Shown here: one piece after another, positions 1-13,270 of the stretch
Layout of the letters: each line of letters begins with the position of its first letter
Position numbering within the stretch: position 1 is the stretch's first letter
NCBI GenBank assembly: GCA_947561585.1
Contig: CANNZV010001598.1
Coordinates: 62,001 to 126,000 of the forward strand
DNA: 64,000 nucleotides
Origin: Caprella mutica
Taxonomy: Eukaryota > Arthropoda > Malacostraca > Amphipoda > Caprellidae
Direction of reading: 5' to 3'
Notes under the pieces: generated by a model
Seen by the model: only the letters and a program-made list of their open reading frames with translations
What the model was told of the DNA's origin: nothing
The model's database searches: none
Program-made: the position numbers and the translations under genes

Positions 1-309
1 TCTCCACATTGACAACTATAGGGTCAAATCAATCCATAGGTACTTTTAAGCTCTAATATCGAGGATCAGGGATCAAGGAACAATTTCTTGTTTTTAACAA
101 ATAGATGCTAGTAAGTTTATCTTTATTTCTATTGTAGATATGAGAGAATAGAGTACTTTTGAAAAGTATTTAGACGAGACACTTTTACGTATATCGCATT
201 TACATTGTAAATACGAAAAAAGGAGTGAAACTGTAACCTAACCAATAAATTATACCTATATTCAATGAAAAAAAGTTAGTCAAAATATTCTAATTGATTA
301 ATTTAGCAG

Positions 310-626
310 ATGTTTAACGTCTGATTCGGAACCAACGGCCATATCATTGACGTCAAAAGGAAATTAAATACAAGGGACTGGAAGAAGCAGTCAGAAAGGA
401 AAGTGGCTCCATGAACAAAGTCACCTACCACCGCCTGTAAAAGCTACTCCATGATTGCAGTCACTTACCAAGGAATGTGACGGAAAGGGACACAAGCACC
501 GGTGGCTGCACTCACGGATGGAAGAGCAAAATGAAGAGGTGATAGTAAATGAAGCCTACCCAACATAAGAATCTAGTACCTCGTAGTTGAAGAGCATAAC
601 CCTAGCGCTATCCTCTAAAACTGCAA
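310..626. repeat. Dispersed repeat, longest of three copies
   Basis: This comparatively GC-rich block shares its first part (TTTAACGTCTG, CGGAACCAA, GGGACTGGAAGAAG) with 50508-50610. It shares its last part (GGGACACAAGCACCGG, then CTAGCGCTATCCTCTAAAAC) with 28951-29097. No intact frame is present. It may be a SINE-like or retroelement-derived fragment; I cannot name the family. Confidence 0.6.
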
Positions 627-2945
627 GTATAGCGTCAAAAAAAAATGATAAACATGATAAAAATGAACTTATAATTTAACTTACATTATTTAATGATGTA
701 AAATTTAGTATTAAAACAAAAAAATCGTAACCAATTACTTTATATTAATTGGATAAAGATTAACTAAATTTTAGAAATATTGGAAAACGTCAATGAAATT
801 CCAAATGTGTAAAAATAAGATAAAAAGGGGTAATAGAATGCAGAAAGCAAGTTCATAAGTTTTAACTGTTAAACTCTAAATATGTTATTATTATTAATTA
901 ACTAATAAGCTATATGTTTATGATATAGTGTATAAATTGATTAATCCAAATAAAGAAAAAAAGTCCTACATAACGAAAATGCATACTATATTGAAATACA
1001 ATTATTTGTGTGAAGAAATAACATGAAATATTATTCTAGCTTGCCATCTTCATAATGATTTAATTACCTGCTATAAAGGTCACAAAATAACTGCCAAAGC
1101 GTGAGTGTATATTATTTTGTACATTCACGACTCTATTTCTCAACACTGGACTAGAGCACAGCACCACCTCTCACCACTGCAGTGAATTAAAGACTGAGCA
1201 TTGCTTGGATTCTTATTTGGAAGAATTGCAATTATCTTTTGCTTAGATCGAATGAAAGAAATAGCGAGTAATTATGAGGTATTGAGATGAATTAAAAGAA
1301 TGAAGGCAAGGGTGCAAAGAGGTTTGGGAGCAGATGGACACGTGACCTCTAAAAGGTGTAGAGTAATAAAGTGCCATGAAAAAGCTGCCTCAATGTGAGA
1401 GTAAAATGAGTAATGTATTGACTGGGTAGTTGTTTGAAGAGGATTTATAGTGGAATTAATAATAGGGATGCTGACAAATAAATATGAATATTTAAAAGAA
1501 TTACCTAAGTTAATAATTGAAACTCGTTTGAGAGTGTTTATTTGATTATCTATGACTAATATTTAAGTTTAAATAAGCTTTAATAAAGTCCTTATATATT
1601 AATATCACAAAATATTTATTGTTATAGCTTACATAATTTAAAAAATCTTAATTATTTCTAAATAAAATATTATACGGAATAACATTTATTAAATCTTTAA
1701 AATATACTGAAGGAGTGTCATAATGAAGGAATTAACCAATCCTAAGCAGTTGACCTTTTCCAAAATAGATAATTTGACTGGTTAATGTTTAATTTTATAG
1801 TTGAATAACTTACAATCACTTTTCTGGAGCATGTGACAAATAACATGTGATGAAATGGCATGACATATATTCTCATTTTCTTTAGAAACAACAAAGATAT
1901 AGAGATGATATAACTAAATTAAGTAATAAAATGATTTACTATATTAAGTCTATATAGTACAATTAACATTTGTTAATGTCTTAACTCCTGACCTCTAATA
2001 TTATTCATGTACAAATACATGTGGGTAAAATAGTTAGTAATAATAAACAGGTGCTTTTCCTTACTAATTCACAAACCTATTTAAAGAACTTTTCAAAGTA
2101 TATTAAGTTCACTATAACACAATAATGGTAATAATTACCAGGTAAATTAGATAATTTAGTAAAATATGAATTATTCCCTACATACATTGGTAGCAGGTGG
2201 CTGACAAACATTTCCATTATTTTGTTAGTAGTTGAAACAATATGTTCCGAACAGACATAGTGAGTGTACATATATGCATGTGGTGACATATAGCATATAT
2301 GCAACATATCTGCTATACCTAATGTCACAAATGAGGATCAGAACCATATGGAAGTATGAACATAATCTAAATGAAATGATGTCATATTTTAATAATAATT
2401 AAATGTAATAATAACTACATTCATTAGGCATACATACCTGTTCTCAAAGCACAGAGTTCAAGGCTTAGTTAAATTTCTATGTATTTTCTATTTATTTTGA
2501 CGTGACTTGGGTACCTATGCAGTGTGAGTACATGCTAGGACTTGCATTGCAGATATGTACCTAAGAATGTTATGTTAGTTCTTTCACTTATAAATTAGCT
2601 AAGAAAATTAAAGTCTGTAGTTACTATTCATTTGAAGTGTCCATTAATAATAGCTTATCACCTTCTATATATTGAATTTTTGTACTTATATGCATTTTGA
2701 CCAATTCAAAATATCGAACACAAGATGATAATTTATGAAATTGAAAATAAAGTATAGATAAACATTTAGAAACACTTCATGGTGTGACTAAACTTAGATT
2801 CCACATTACAGTGCTACAAACGTCACAGCCACAAAATTACATCAAATTTAATGATAACTTTTTTAATGTTCTAACTAAAAATAAATACCCAAGAAGAGAA
2901 TATAATATATATGCTTGTAACTTTATGAACAATTCTTGGAACATT

Positions 2946-3001
2946 AGATTTCTTCTTCATCTTCTTTTTCTTCGTTTCTTCTTCTTTCTTCCTCTTCTAG
3001 G
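2946..3001. repeat. Polypyrimidine tract (CTT-rich)
   Basis: This is a continuous run of TTC/CTT-type triplets with few purines on the plus strand, ending in TCTTCTAG. It is simple sequence with no coding meaning. Confidence 0.6.
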
Positions 3002-3970
3002 TATCTCTAGGCAAAGTCAATCAGTGTCTAACTTTCTAGTGAAATAACACACTATTTTAACTAGGAGACTACGCCTAGCTACAGTCACCAACACAAATAA
3101 TAGCGAGGTACGAAACTAAAGTAACTACTGGGTGATGTTACATTTAAAATTAAAAGTTAAATAGTATAAGAATTTTTCTCATTATTATTGTTGAGAATAA
3201 AATTAAATTTTTTTTAAATAATTTATAAGAAAAACGAATAGCAGTAAAAAAACCCTATCTAACCAAAGTTTAGAAATTTCTGTGAACCTTTATTGTGTCC
3301 TTAAGAAAGTACATGCATAGAGTGTTTTGTGTACTGCAGTACAAGATTAGGTGAGCACTACAGTACATACAAGGTAGTACAGTTCATCGAACTTAATAAG
3401 AAAGTGCCATGTCACTTGATACTCTAAGTAGTCATCAAATTAAATAATAATCACTTATAGACACACCATATCAAATTAATTAACAATTTCATTTACAATC
3501 ATAGTGAGAGGTGTCAAAACACTTTCATTTTAATACAAATAAAGACTATGTTAAACACCCACAGACGGATTAAAAATTAAATAGGGTCCATTCTGAGATA
3601 TCAAACGGGTTCACATTTTCGATCACATCAGAAAATATAATATTTAACTCGCTATTATTGTTTTTATATGGTCGAAAATGTTGTGCCTTTCGATATCTAG
3701 GAATTTACCCTAGTTAATTTTTTTACCCATTACTCTAATTATGAGTAGGATGACATTCTCATGCTCATTTCCTTCTCATTGTAGGGAGTGTGATAATGAA
3801 TTCGGAGAATGAGGATGTGGGTTAGAGGTGTACTCCCACACTACACAAGGGTACGCGTCTGTGGGCACAGACTACACAATTACTGACATTATTCGCAAGA
3901 TATTAGTGAAAATAGAAATGTTTTGCACACATTTAAAGATTAAGTACACCATTAAATGAAGTTAACTATG

Positions 3971-4156
3971 TAGGGTAAGTTACGAATTATTGGACGGTTT
4001 TATATCTTCGGTCATATGAGAAAAACGATAGAATAATTTTTTTTAATAATAATTATTATTTGATACAATTGAAAATCAAAATTAAACAATTACTATAATA
4101 TAGTTTTTTTCTTATACGACCGAAGATGTGAAACTGACCGATAATTTGTAACCTAC
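3971..4156. mobile_element. Hairpin MITE, GGGTAAGTT family (degenerate copy)
   Basis: The left end TAGGGTAAGTTACGAATTAT is mirrored by GATAATTTGTAACCTACTC on the right, and the motif CTTCGGTCATATGAG is mirrored by CTTATACGACCGAAG. The inner part is AT-rich. Related copies with the same ends lie at 16019-16266, 29401-29603 and 49806-49999. Confidence 0.75.
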
Positions 4157-6843
4157 TCTAATTAAAATAACTTTGTTAATAAACGTAATCACATTATAAC
4201 GTGGTGCAACCCATTCACAACAATAAATATTATAGCTTCGAAATTTTATATAGAAAAAAAGAGAAGCAATAGCACTCATAATTTACGTACATTTAATTAG
4301 CTAATTATAAAACAATGCAAATAACACAACAAGCTTTAATGTAGGTATAGAGGCAAGGTGGGCGATAGGCGTGGGTTGGTTACTTCAACTTATAGTGTTG
4401 CAATAAGTCATAACCAGAGCTAAAAACAAAGGGGAAAAGATAATAAAATCAATAGGTACGCACTTAGCTGTCAATATTGAAGATTTATTACAGATACATT
4501 GATTTATTTTATGATAAAACACTTGTAAAATAAAATATAATTCTGTGAGATATATCGTCACATTTTGTATTTCAAAATATAGTAAAGAATTTTCCACCAA
4601 CCGATATTACGAATAATTTAGTTGCTATATTCAAGATAGAAATGGAAATAGTGATTATACAGTAATATATTTTGAAAGCTTATAATCAAAAGAAAAATCG
4701 CATATTATGGAACTTGTATTTTATTAAAAACTTTAATAACATAGTGGCTCATTAAGAAAAATACAATTTCACTAACAAACTAGCTATTAATCATTTTCAA
4801 AACATGCTAATCTTAAAATTTAGATAATTCCATTGTTTGAAAACTAACATCTAATAAAAAACTTCATTATTAAATTATAAATATCAACAAAGGATTAATA
4901 TTTTCAATCTATTGCCTTTGTAATAGTATAGGTAATCGAATATCATATAAATAGCATATAGTTAATAGCTTAGCAATAGTCAACAAACCACTCGACTAAA
5001 CAGACGCATATCTTGAGAACTCGAATCAATAGCTTTTCAATTAGAGTTCAAACCATTTTAGGAAGAGATATGATAGAGTGTACCAAACTGACTGTATTTA
5101 GTTTGCAATCTCTTGGTTAGTTAAGGTAATTAAGAGGGTTTTAGCAAGCAGAGAGCAAGTGCCTGAATGCACTTTGCATCATCGGGTAAAACCTTTTAAG
5201 GTACATGCATCTAGTCAGGGTAAACCATATGGCTACAGAAAAAAGATATGGGCAACAGAAAAAACATTTTTATCAAAACAGATAAATTTAGAATTAGGAA
5301 GAAAGATCAAAAAGTGGATAAAAAAATATTTATGGATAGAAGATAATTTCATATTAGAAAAACCCTAAGTTAAAATGAAAAAGATAGCATATGGAAACAT
5401 TTTTAGTTAACCTGATAAATAGATTTAGGAAAATAGATCAAAATTAGTGGACAAAGATATTATGGATAGAGAAAAAAAAGTTTAAATTAGAATAAAACTA
5501 AAGTTTTCGCGAGGGTGAATTGATATTAAAGAAAATAGTATTCTAAATAATCTGTTTGGTGTAATTCACTGTTCAACACTTTATGGCATCAGATGACATA
5601 TATGTCACCTTTCAATTGATGTATCTTATCCGATAATTAGCAGATATTATCTTTAAACGACCTGTTAAAATATGGAAACGCTTTCATTCATTAGAACACT
5701 TGCAGTTGCTAGTTAAACACAGCAATTGTGATTTACAATCAAAAAGTTTCTTTTTTATATTGTTTAATACGCTTAGTTTTCCTATATATTACAATGATAT
5801 CATAAATCTATTCGTTTTTTCACGTACAAATTAAATCAGGACATAAAAGGTTTAACACAATAGCTCTGAGGATTTTAAATGCACTAAAAATACACATTTT
5901 AGTTAGACACTCTGTTTGAGTTACTTCTCACCAAAAAATATTTCAAACATCATATCCTTCAAGTTTGTAAGTAGGCAACCAATACTAATTAGATGGGTGC
6001 GTATTGTATAGTGGGCGTGTTTGAGACTAATATAGCTTACACTATAGCTTACACTATAGTATACACTATATAGGTTACTTGATATTCTACGTATCGCCAT
6101 CTACTTATTTGCATGCCACTATTAGATGTAGAACATGAATAAAAAGGGAGTATATAGAAGTCCTGCATAACATTAATAGATGCTAGGAGAGGATGGAATG
6201 TGTACGTTAGATATATAATTTAATATGGTTAAATTATTAAAAATTATGAAGATTACTAGATATTATCAAAATTGTAATAGAAAGTATAGCTTTAGTAGAA
6301 AAGTTCTTTATAAACTATATTTGTAAGTCTATTTTATAGTTTAAAATATTGCATTTCAAAAGTAAATCCCATCATTATAATTAAATGGAATTAAATGAAG
6401 ACTATAAAGCTTAGTTAGAATTAGAAACTTCTTCTAGGTAGTACCGATACCTCTTTCAAAATAATATTAGAAAATATTTTACTCAAAGAGGTTTCAACCA
6501 ACAGAGTATCACAAAAATATGAAGTTCCAGAGACCATTTTTATAACACCAAAAACTGTAAAAAAAAAACTAAGAATAAAAATGTGTAGAAAAATGTTAAA
6601 TCATGACATACTAAAATTTCATACCCAATTGATGAGTTTATCCTAAGCGTCCTCTAAAGGGTTAATAAAGTCCTTTATAACTCTAACAGGAAGGATAGTA
6701 TATCAGGTAAAATAGGACTCCATGCTCCTTATGGTCCACCCTAAATGGAGTGCTATCCTTAAAGGATATGAGCATGTTAAGGCAAGTTAAGCTTACAGGA
6801 AACTATTACCATACCCTTGGAGAAAGTTTTAAATAATATTCTT

Positions 6844-6876
6844 TAGAAGAAGAAGAAGGAGAAGAAGAAGAAGAAG
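6844..6876. repeat. GAA trinucleotide tract
   Basis: This is a short imperfect (AAG)n microsatellite with one GGA interruption. Confidence 0.8.
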
Positions 6877-7129
6877 ACGTTTAAGGGTATGTAAATTCAG
6901 GATCGCTGGATTATAATAATGAAATTAATTCAATGGCATTATTGTGGTAAATCGTGGAAACATTAGATCTAGTGGAATTCAATCCTAACAATGTAGGGTG
7001 GGGCGTAAATGGAAGCAAATAAAAATGTATATTATAATGTAACGAAAACATAATTAACAATCTATAGATATGTATTGCTACATAAACATCAATACAAAGA
7101 AAAAAATCATAATCTTGTTCAAAATGTCC

Positions 7130-8030
7130 CCTTTCATTTGGTTACTGTCTCCAGTCTCTTGCGAACAATTTCTGTCGCGTCACGCAGCTTTTCTTGTAGA
7201 ATTTCATGCCATGCTCATTGCTAGCTGTAGAGAGCGTTTTGAGTCGTTCAAACAGCGAGGAAATTTTCCATATGCCTTGGCTTCGAGGATAGACTACATC
7301 GAATAGTCCATGGGATTCAGATCCGGGGAGTAGACAGGCCGCAAATTTTGGACCAAAACTTGGGAATTTGCTCTCTGCTCAAGTTCTGAGTAACATTGGT
7401 TGAGTGAAGTGGCACCGTCTTGTTGGAATGTCCACAAATTTCCTTTTGCAGTGTTCCTCAGCACATTTCAACTTTGGCGTCAGAATGTTTTCAACATGAC
7501 ATTTGGTGATATTTTTTGCGCCTTGATCAACAAAAAGAAGGGGAGACCTCCAGGTTTTTCAAACGGCTACCCAGACCATTTCGGAAGCTGGTTGCATGGT
7601 TCGGTACACGGTTTTTTTATCATAAAGAATATCTTTGACATTTCTTCCAATTATTCTGTCCTTTCTTCGATTATGAACAAACTGAAAATCTTCTCATCTG
7701 ACCAAACAATCTCGCAAACCGTGCCAGACTTGAATTTTTCCAGAAGAAGTTTGCTTCTCTCGAATCATTTTCGCTTTACAGCTGCTGACACAGTTTGTCT
7801 CTTTTGAATGGTGGAAGAGGACATTTTCAGGTCTTCGTGGACGAGACATCTCATGTTTCTGGGACTCATATCAGCTGTCAACCTAATCAACACTGTTGGG
7901 AGCGTGGTCTACTATGATTTCCAGTCAGTCGATCTCCCAATTGGAATTTTCTTTGCAATGCGACAATATGTCGCTGCTCTTTTGTCTGACATTTTTGACT
8001 TGGTTAAAAAACCAATTATAGTGCCTTAGC
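7130..8030 (-). pseudogene. Dead mariner/maT-like transposase
   Basis: The minus strand carries a decayed IS630/Tc1/mariner transposase, an enzyme that cuts and pastes DNA with a DDD/DDE catalytic triad. Scattered across frames I read WHGLRDCLV then SDEKIFS-like residues, the second catalytic block FQQDGATSLNQCYSELEQ (near 7440-7390) and the third block YSPDLNPMDYS (near 7345-7310). The last acidic residue is Asp in NPMDYS, as in mariner or maT types, not Glu as in Tc1. The spacing between second and third acidic residues is about 37 but a frameshift in between makes this approximate. Several stops and frameshifts interrupt it. The plus-strand open frames over this region are shadows. No clear terminal inverted repeats were found around it. 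Confidence 0.8.
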
Positions 8031-8106
8031 TATTCTATAAGCCCAATCACCTACTTAGGAACTACTCTCCCGAAAAGATAATAATGTTTGAAAACTTGGT
8101 TCCATA

Positions 8107-8436
8107 CATAGTAAATAAATAGAGAAGTATGCTAAGTTTCGAATTCATTGACGGTGAACTTGATCCATTCTTCAAAAACGATGTAAACAATTGGCGTCGC
8201 ACAGAGTACTCTCAAATATTATAAGTATTATTAGGTGAATATTATAAGTGAATAGAGTGTAAAACGTGATAAAAACAATTTTATGTAAGTTAATTTCCAT
8301 GAAAATGAACGTTTAACTGAATAATAGCACACTTTTTATTTAAAAATAAAAGGAAAATACTTTGTGTGACGTCACTCAGAGTATTTTCTGATGTTCCAAT
8401 ATTGTACTTGGTATACTTCTCTATTTATTTACTATG
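8107..8436. mobile_element. hAT-like MITE with exact 8-base target duplication
   Basis: Perfect terminal inverted repeats begin CATAGTAAATAAATAGAGAA, are 24 bases long and occupy 8107-8130 and 8413-8436. They are flanked by an identical direct repeat GTTCCATA at 8099-8106 and 8437-8444. An 8-base duplication and a CA..TG terminal form fit the hAT superfamily. There is no transposase inside; this is a 330-base non-autonomous element. Confidence 0.88.
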
Positions 8437-9249
8437 GTTCCATATATTTATGCCCCAAGTCAAACTGAAATTATTACCCAAGAAAATTGATATCCACTGA
8501 CGATTTTACTCATTTCAAGAGAAGTGTTTAGTAAATTGTTAGTTTAATAGTTATACAAATTGGTAATGCATAATTTTTTGCTTTGTCAATTCAGATGTTA
8601 GATAAAATCATAATATGAAATAGGCTGATGTGTCATAATCATTATTCAGTCATATTATTATTTTATTGCTTATTCACTATCTTATTTATCACATATACAG
8701 GTGCAATAATTTTACATTTCTATACAATAAGTATTTAAAGACAAACCATACTATATAATATAACATCTCAAATCATCAGGACGTCTCCAATTCAATACTA
8801 ATCAACATGAAACTTGAACTTCAATTTATTACATATATATGATAATATATGAAGATATAATAAATTAAGTAATTTGTCTATGTAGCTACATGAACATGAA
8901 TGCAGCATATATAAAGTAACCTTTAAAATAAATAATAGAAACGTATATAGGGTTAAATTGCTTCGAAAATAGTAACTAGTGTATAGAACAAATTATTACC
9001 GGATGCTTAATTACTTTCGCTACTAAATAGCGGCTAAAAAATTGTCATTATTAATTTTTAGGTCAAATTATGAATGAAAAATATTGTGATTATGTAAAAA
9101 TATTATCTTCACAAGTAATATGTATTTTGCTTATCCAAAGCCAACATAATATTTAGTAACACCCATTTGAAATTTTTCTATTCGGTACTCTGTAAGGATA
9201 ATTAAACATATAGTAATTACATTCCTATATACTGTAATTTGGTACTCAC

Positions 9250-9437
9250 TGGGTGGTTAATCCTGACATTTTCTGAGTTGCATTTAATCCTCACAGCCTC
9301 TGAAGCAGGTTCCCTAGGTGGTATCCACTGGTAGCTGGCTATGTACGCCATAGGACCTAGGTACTCTACGTCTTTCTTGGACATGTCAGCAGGCAGCAGC
9401 ACTGGCTCAACACCAAGCTTCTTGCCACCTTCTTGAG
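9250..9437 (-). CDS. jbug: jitterbug-like filamin, exon 6 (end of CH3 and linker)
   Basis: This 188-base exon is the last coding exon I can place. The acceptor is TTCTCTCCAG|CTCAAG and the donor CACCCA|GTGAGT. It completes a phase-1 alanine codon and ends in phase 0. It encodes residues 320-382: AQEGGKKLGVEPVLLPADM, SKKDVEYLGPMAYIASYQWI, PPREPASEAVRI, then KCNSENVRINHPV. LGVEPVL, the acidic-position DM/DVEYLG and MAYIASYQ match the end of a CH domain (compare LSGMTYLSYF in CH2). PPREPASEAVRI looks like the linker towards the first filamin immunoglobulin repeat. Reading through the donor gives an apparent stop 34 bases on, so the gene must continue in an exon further left, probably outside the window. 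Confidence 0.9.
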
Positions 9438-10882
9438 CTGGAGAGAAGAAAGATAGAGAGAAATAAATAGGAAGATGTGATGAAAAGGAAGAAAATGAGG
9501 GAACTAAATTAATACGTTAGGTGATACAATATTATATAATGAAACTAGGAAGTTATTGGAATTCATTCATATTCGAAACTGAACTAATAAGTGCACTAAA
9601 TTAATCTCATATCAAGACACTAAAAACTAGCTATTAGTTGCATTTTGAATTCAAAAGAGTTAGGGGTAAAACCAAATCATTCAACATCTTTTTGTAGAAG
9701 AAAAAAAACTACAGGAATAGTTTAAAACAAGAGATATGTTTGATGAGTCAAGTAGGGAGTCATTAAACAATATAACAAAAAGAGACATTTAATTAATATT
9801 ACGATTATTTTTTAAATTTCAAAAAATAAGTACCGAATGTCAGATAAAGTATTATTATTAGTTCGTAAATATTATTACTAGAAAGACTGCAATAAGTTTT
9901 TTTTTGGAAGAGAAACATATGATATTAAGTTGTGTTCTACACGTTCGACAATGGACTAAGGTAGAGTTTCTCAAACCTCATATTCGAATGAGGCACTATC
10001 TCATGTAGCATTCATATTTTTTTTATAGGTTAACAACACAAAGGACACAAAAATGGTGACTCTAACTGGTCAATTTAAAGTCAGACTTACGCGAAATTAA
10101 CCATTGATGAGAAGTGACTGAGAAAAGTATGAAATTTCAGTCAATTTTTTCAGGTAATTCTCAGTAATTGATATTATTTAAGCTTTTCATATCGTAATTT
10201 GATAAAGGGCGTTATGTTAACTCTTTGGTCTATAACGATTTCGAAATAAGCTTTTTTTTATTCTTATATTGATGTCCTTATATTCAGATGTACTATTATC
10301 AATGTATTCGAGAAAGCACAGGCTACGTAGTATCAATATTAGCAATACAAACATCTACATATAGTACAAAAACTATATATCTATCATAATGAATAGTCCA
10401 ATGCAACTTTTATGAGTCATTTTTGCTCATAACATAAGGTACTTGATACTCATAACTCAGTTTTTGTTCAGCTGTTTGGTTGCAGAGATTTTATCTGCAC
10501 TCCTAGTTGCTTCCATACGGTTCCAAAAGTAGTACTAATTTTGATAGAGTAGAGCACAATAATGTTTTAGCTGAAAATATTCATAGATTGAGGAGCACTT
10601 TAGTGATTTTTATTATTGCAAAATTAGTGTAAAACTCAAAAAATTCACTGTTCATTATTACTTCAAAATTCATCTAATGGCAAAATAGGGAGGTAATACG
10701 GTATATGCATGTTCAAAAGCCTTTTGCTTTCTGTCTTTCTCATATAATTGATTTGTTTATAGTTTCAAAAAATATTTGGCTTAGGTTAAGAAGATTTTAC
10801 CATTGTGTAGATATGTTTGCGTATCACTTGAGTGACGGGTCTGATGTTGATGAAACCACAAATCTTCAACCCCACAACATTT

Positions 10883-11916
10883 AAAGGTCCTCTCCAGATT
10901 ACGAGATAAAAATGAATTAACTACATAATATTGTAGAACTACTGTCTATGATCAATATTCTTAAGGTCTCATAAGGTTTGGTTCAGTTAAAAAAAGTTTC
11001 ATATCCTTTTAAAGTTTTTATACTCAGTGTGTCCCTTACCAGTACAAAGCACTAATCTGACGCTTAAAAAAGAGAGTGTACACCTGGTTTGATTTTCGGT
11101 TAGAATTTTATAAATAAAACTTTGGATGTTCGGACTTCATTTAAAATGAAAGTAAATTAACGTTTCTTTGATAAATATCTCTTATTTTCTACCTAAATAT
11201 TATTAGCTAGCTACCTAGCTGACATTCAAAAGTGTAGCTACACTCGTTTCCTTTGTACTTACAATTAATAAATTGCAAGTAAAACTAGTATTGTAGTATA
11301 TTGATTATAATAAAACATTAAAGTATTGTAGAGTAAAATATATAATTTCATGTGGTTTAGAGCAAAATGAAGAAACACATTAGTCGCATTGATTAGAACA
11401 ATTTTGTTTATTGCTTCAATCAACGAGGCTAATGTTTCTTTAAATTTTTCTGCAAACCGCATCAAATTTGATAGCAAATTTTAAATTTAATATATTTATG
11501 AGGATTTTTATAATCAAAACTCTACAATATCTATTCTACTTCCGGCTCAATAATTTTCAGTCTGAAGAAAAAGAATGTACACCATTTGTTTTGATTGTCA
11601 ACCAGGTATTAGGTTTACTAAATCCATTTAATATTCGTGTATAGGTATATAATTGGATAAACCTATTATAGAAACGTATATATACTTTGGTAATCAATTA
11701 AATCTTGAAGGAAGGCCGAAAACGCATTGTTTGTATATAAAATTCCAAATTTAAAATTAAAACAAACAAAATCTTCTTTTTCATCGTCAGGTAAGTGATT
11801 CGTACAATTGTTGCACACGGAGTATCAAAAACTTTAAAAGCAAATAATAAAATATATACTGAACCGAATTGTATGCGGTATGCAGAATAATTTCCTGGAA
11901 CCTGGAGAGGACCTTT
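10883..11916. mobile_element. TIR/foldback element, AAAGGTCCTCTCC family, copy 1
   Basis: The ends are exact inverted repeats: AAAGGTCCTCTCCAG at 10883-10897 and CTGGAGAGGACCTTT at 11902-11916. Internal motifs, including GAATGTACACCATTTGTTTT and TATTAGGTTTACTAAATCC, recur in a second copy at 62102-63285. No transposase is visible, so it is probably non-autonomous; I do not recognise the superfamily. Confidence 0.82.
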
Positions 11917-12179
11917 CATGTTCAATTAAGAAATAAAAAATCTATTCTTATTCTCATGTTTTGAAAAAATCTATATTGCCTTTATCTATCTATGTAAACA
12001 TCTTTGTACACGTTTTTGTTTTATATTCATTTTTAGGGTGGTTCATTTTGTCTAGGCTTTGAAGTGATCATAAGATCCTGTTTGACAGTCCTATTGTGGT
12101 CCTATAGTTGTTGTTACTTTTTACTTCCTATTGGTTTCTGTCTTACGAATATTAACTGTTAGTTTAGCAAAGGAAATTT

Positions 12180-12730
12180 TTCATTACAGCCGTAAATTTT
12201 TTCGAGTGGTCTCTGATTCGAATACGACTGGAGTATTACCTACAGGAGAGATGGAAAGTTTTAAGCGATTAAACATCACTTCCTTTCCCTTGTTATGTGA
12301 TTCATAACTCTCTTTTTTTTGGTGTCTCACTGTATTTGGTTTAATGTTCTTATTTAAGACCACACGCCGCAAAAAAGGTTTGTAAGAAACTTGGAAAAAG
12401 GCAAGTCTGTGAACTTTAGAATGTAGTACAATAAAGAATTTCAGTAATTCCTTACTAACCATTAAGTATTTCTAGGTATGGAGGTAGTACACCTTGCAAG
12501 CAAAAGTGGGGCCAGAGGTTAGCACAGGCGCGGTGCCTAGCCCCGAACGCATCGAAAAAGTCTACCAAAGCAGCTGACTTTGAGGCGTTCCAAACTTCCC
12601 GCGGACCGAGGAACAATTCCAACAACGAGAAGTGCTGCAAGAACGTGAACTTGCTGCACATTCAATAATTGACGAAGAATTTGACTCTTCCAGCGAAGTT
12701 GAAGGGAACTGGCTCTCCATTTAGTTTTCA
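12180..12730. other. Unassigned, relatively GC-rich block in intron 5
   Basis: This block contrasts with its AT-rich surroundings. On the plus strand one frame reads EQFQQREVLQERELAAHS, then IIDEEFDSSSEVEGNWLSI and a stop (about 12607-12724), which looks like the acidic end of a decayed protein. The minus strand also has short frames. Neither shows a family motif I recognise. It may be a transposon or retrocopy remnant. Confidence 0.3.
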
Positions 12731-13270
12731 CCCTAATTTTTTATTCCGATTTCACCGTAGAGATTACTGAATCGAAAACGTTGTAAATAGCACACTTTAA
12801 CGCTTTTAAAGTATAAAGCTAACACCCTATTTCAATTAACCACAAGTATCCGACCTTTTTCGCAGCGCGGGGTCTTATAAATTGCTTTGTTTTTTCTTTA
12901 GATTCTGTCAGCCACTTTACATTCTTCCTCTTCCACCATTCAACCACAAAGTGTGTATTTTCACGCACCTAGTTATTCTGCGCTGGCAATAATTAACGAT
13001 TTAACTAATGACTTCCCAATATATATAAGATTTTCTGTTATATAGGAGATAATCAGCAATGACCAAAGTTATAAGTCTTTCAAAAGCTTAATGACTTCAG
13101 CAAGTGTAATTCAGAATGTCATATAGCTAAGACCGATGAAGTTAAAGAAATTATCAAAAGATACAGCACCAATATCGGGGGTTGGTTCCAAATTATGAAG
13201 TAACTCACAGCCTTTTAATATCATATAACCTAACTATATTCCTCGCGCTTCTGGTAACTAACTTCCTATA

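Larger units (their letters stand above)
1..9249 (-). other. Downstream intron of the filamin-like gene, no exon seen
   Basis: This AT-rich stretch follows the donor of exon 6. I looked for a continuation encoding filamin immunoglobulin-like repeats on the minus strand and found no convincing exon. Recognisable contents are listed separately: a dispersed repeat near 310, a hairpin MITE near 3971, a GAA tract near 6844, a dead mariner-like transposase near 7130 and a hAT-like MITE at 8107. The remainder shows nothing I can assign. Confidence 0.5.

Noticed and set aside
7070..8029. Three plus-strand frames of 73-135 residues
   Set aside because: They are shadows of the minus-strand mariner-like transposase, whose FQQDGAT and SPDLNPMDYS motifs are clear on the other strand.
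12184..12731. Short minus-strand frames in intron 5
   Set aside because: They have no recognisable domain and overlap each other, and the plus strand looks equally plausible as a decayed coding sequence; listed only as an unassigned block.
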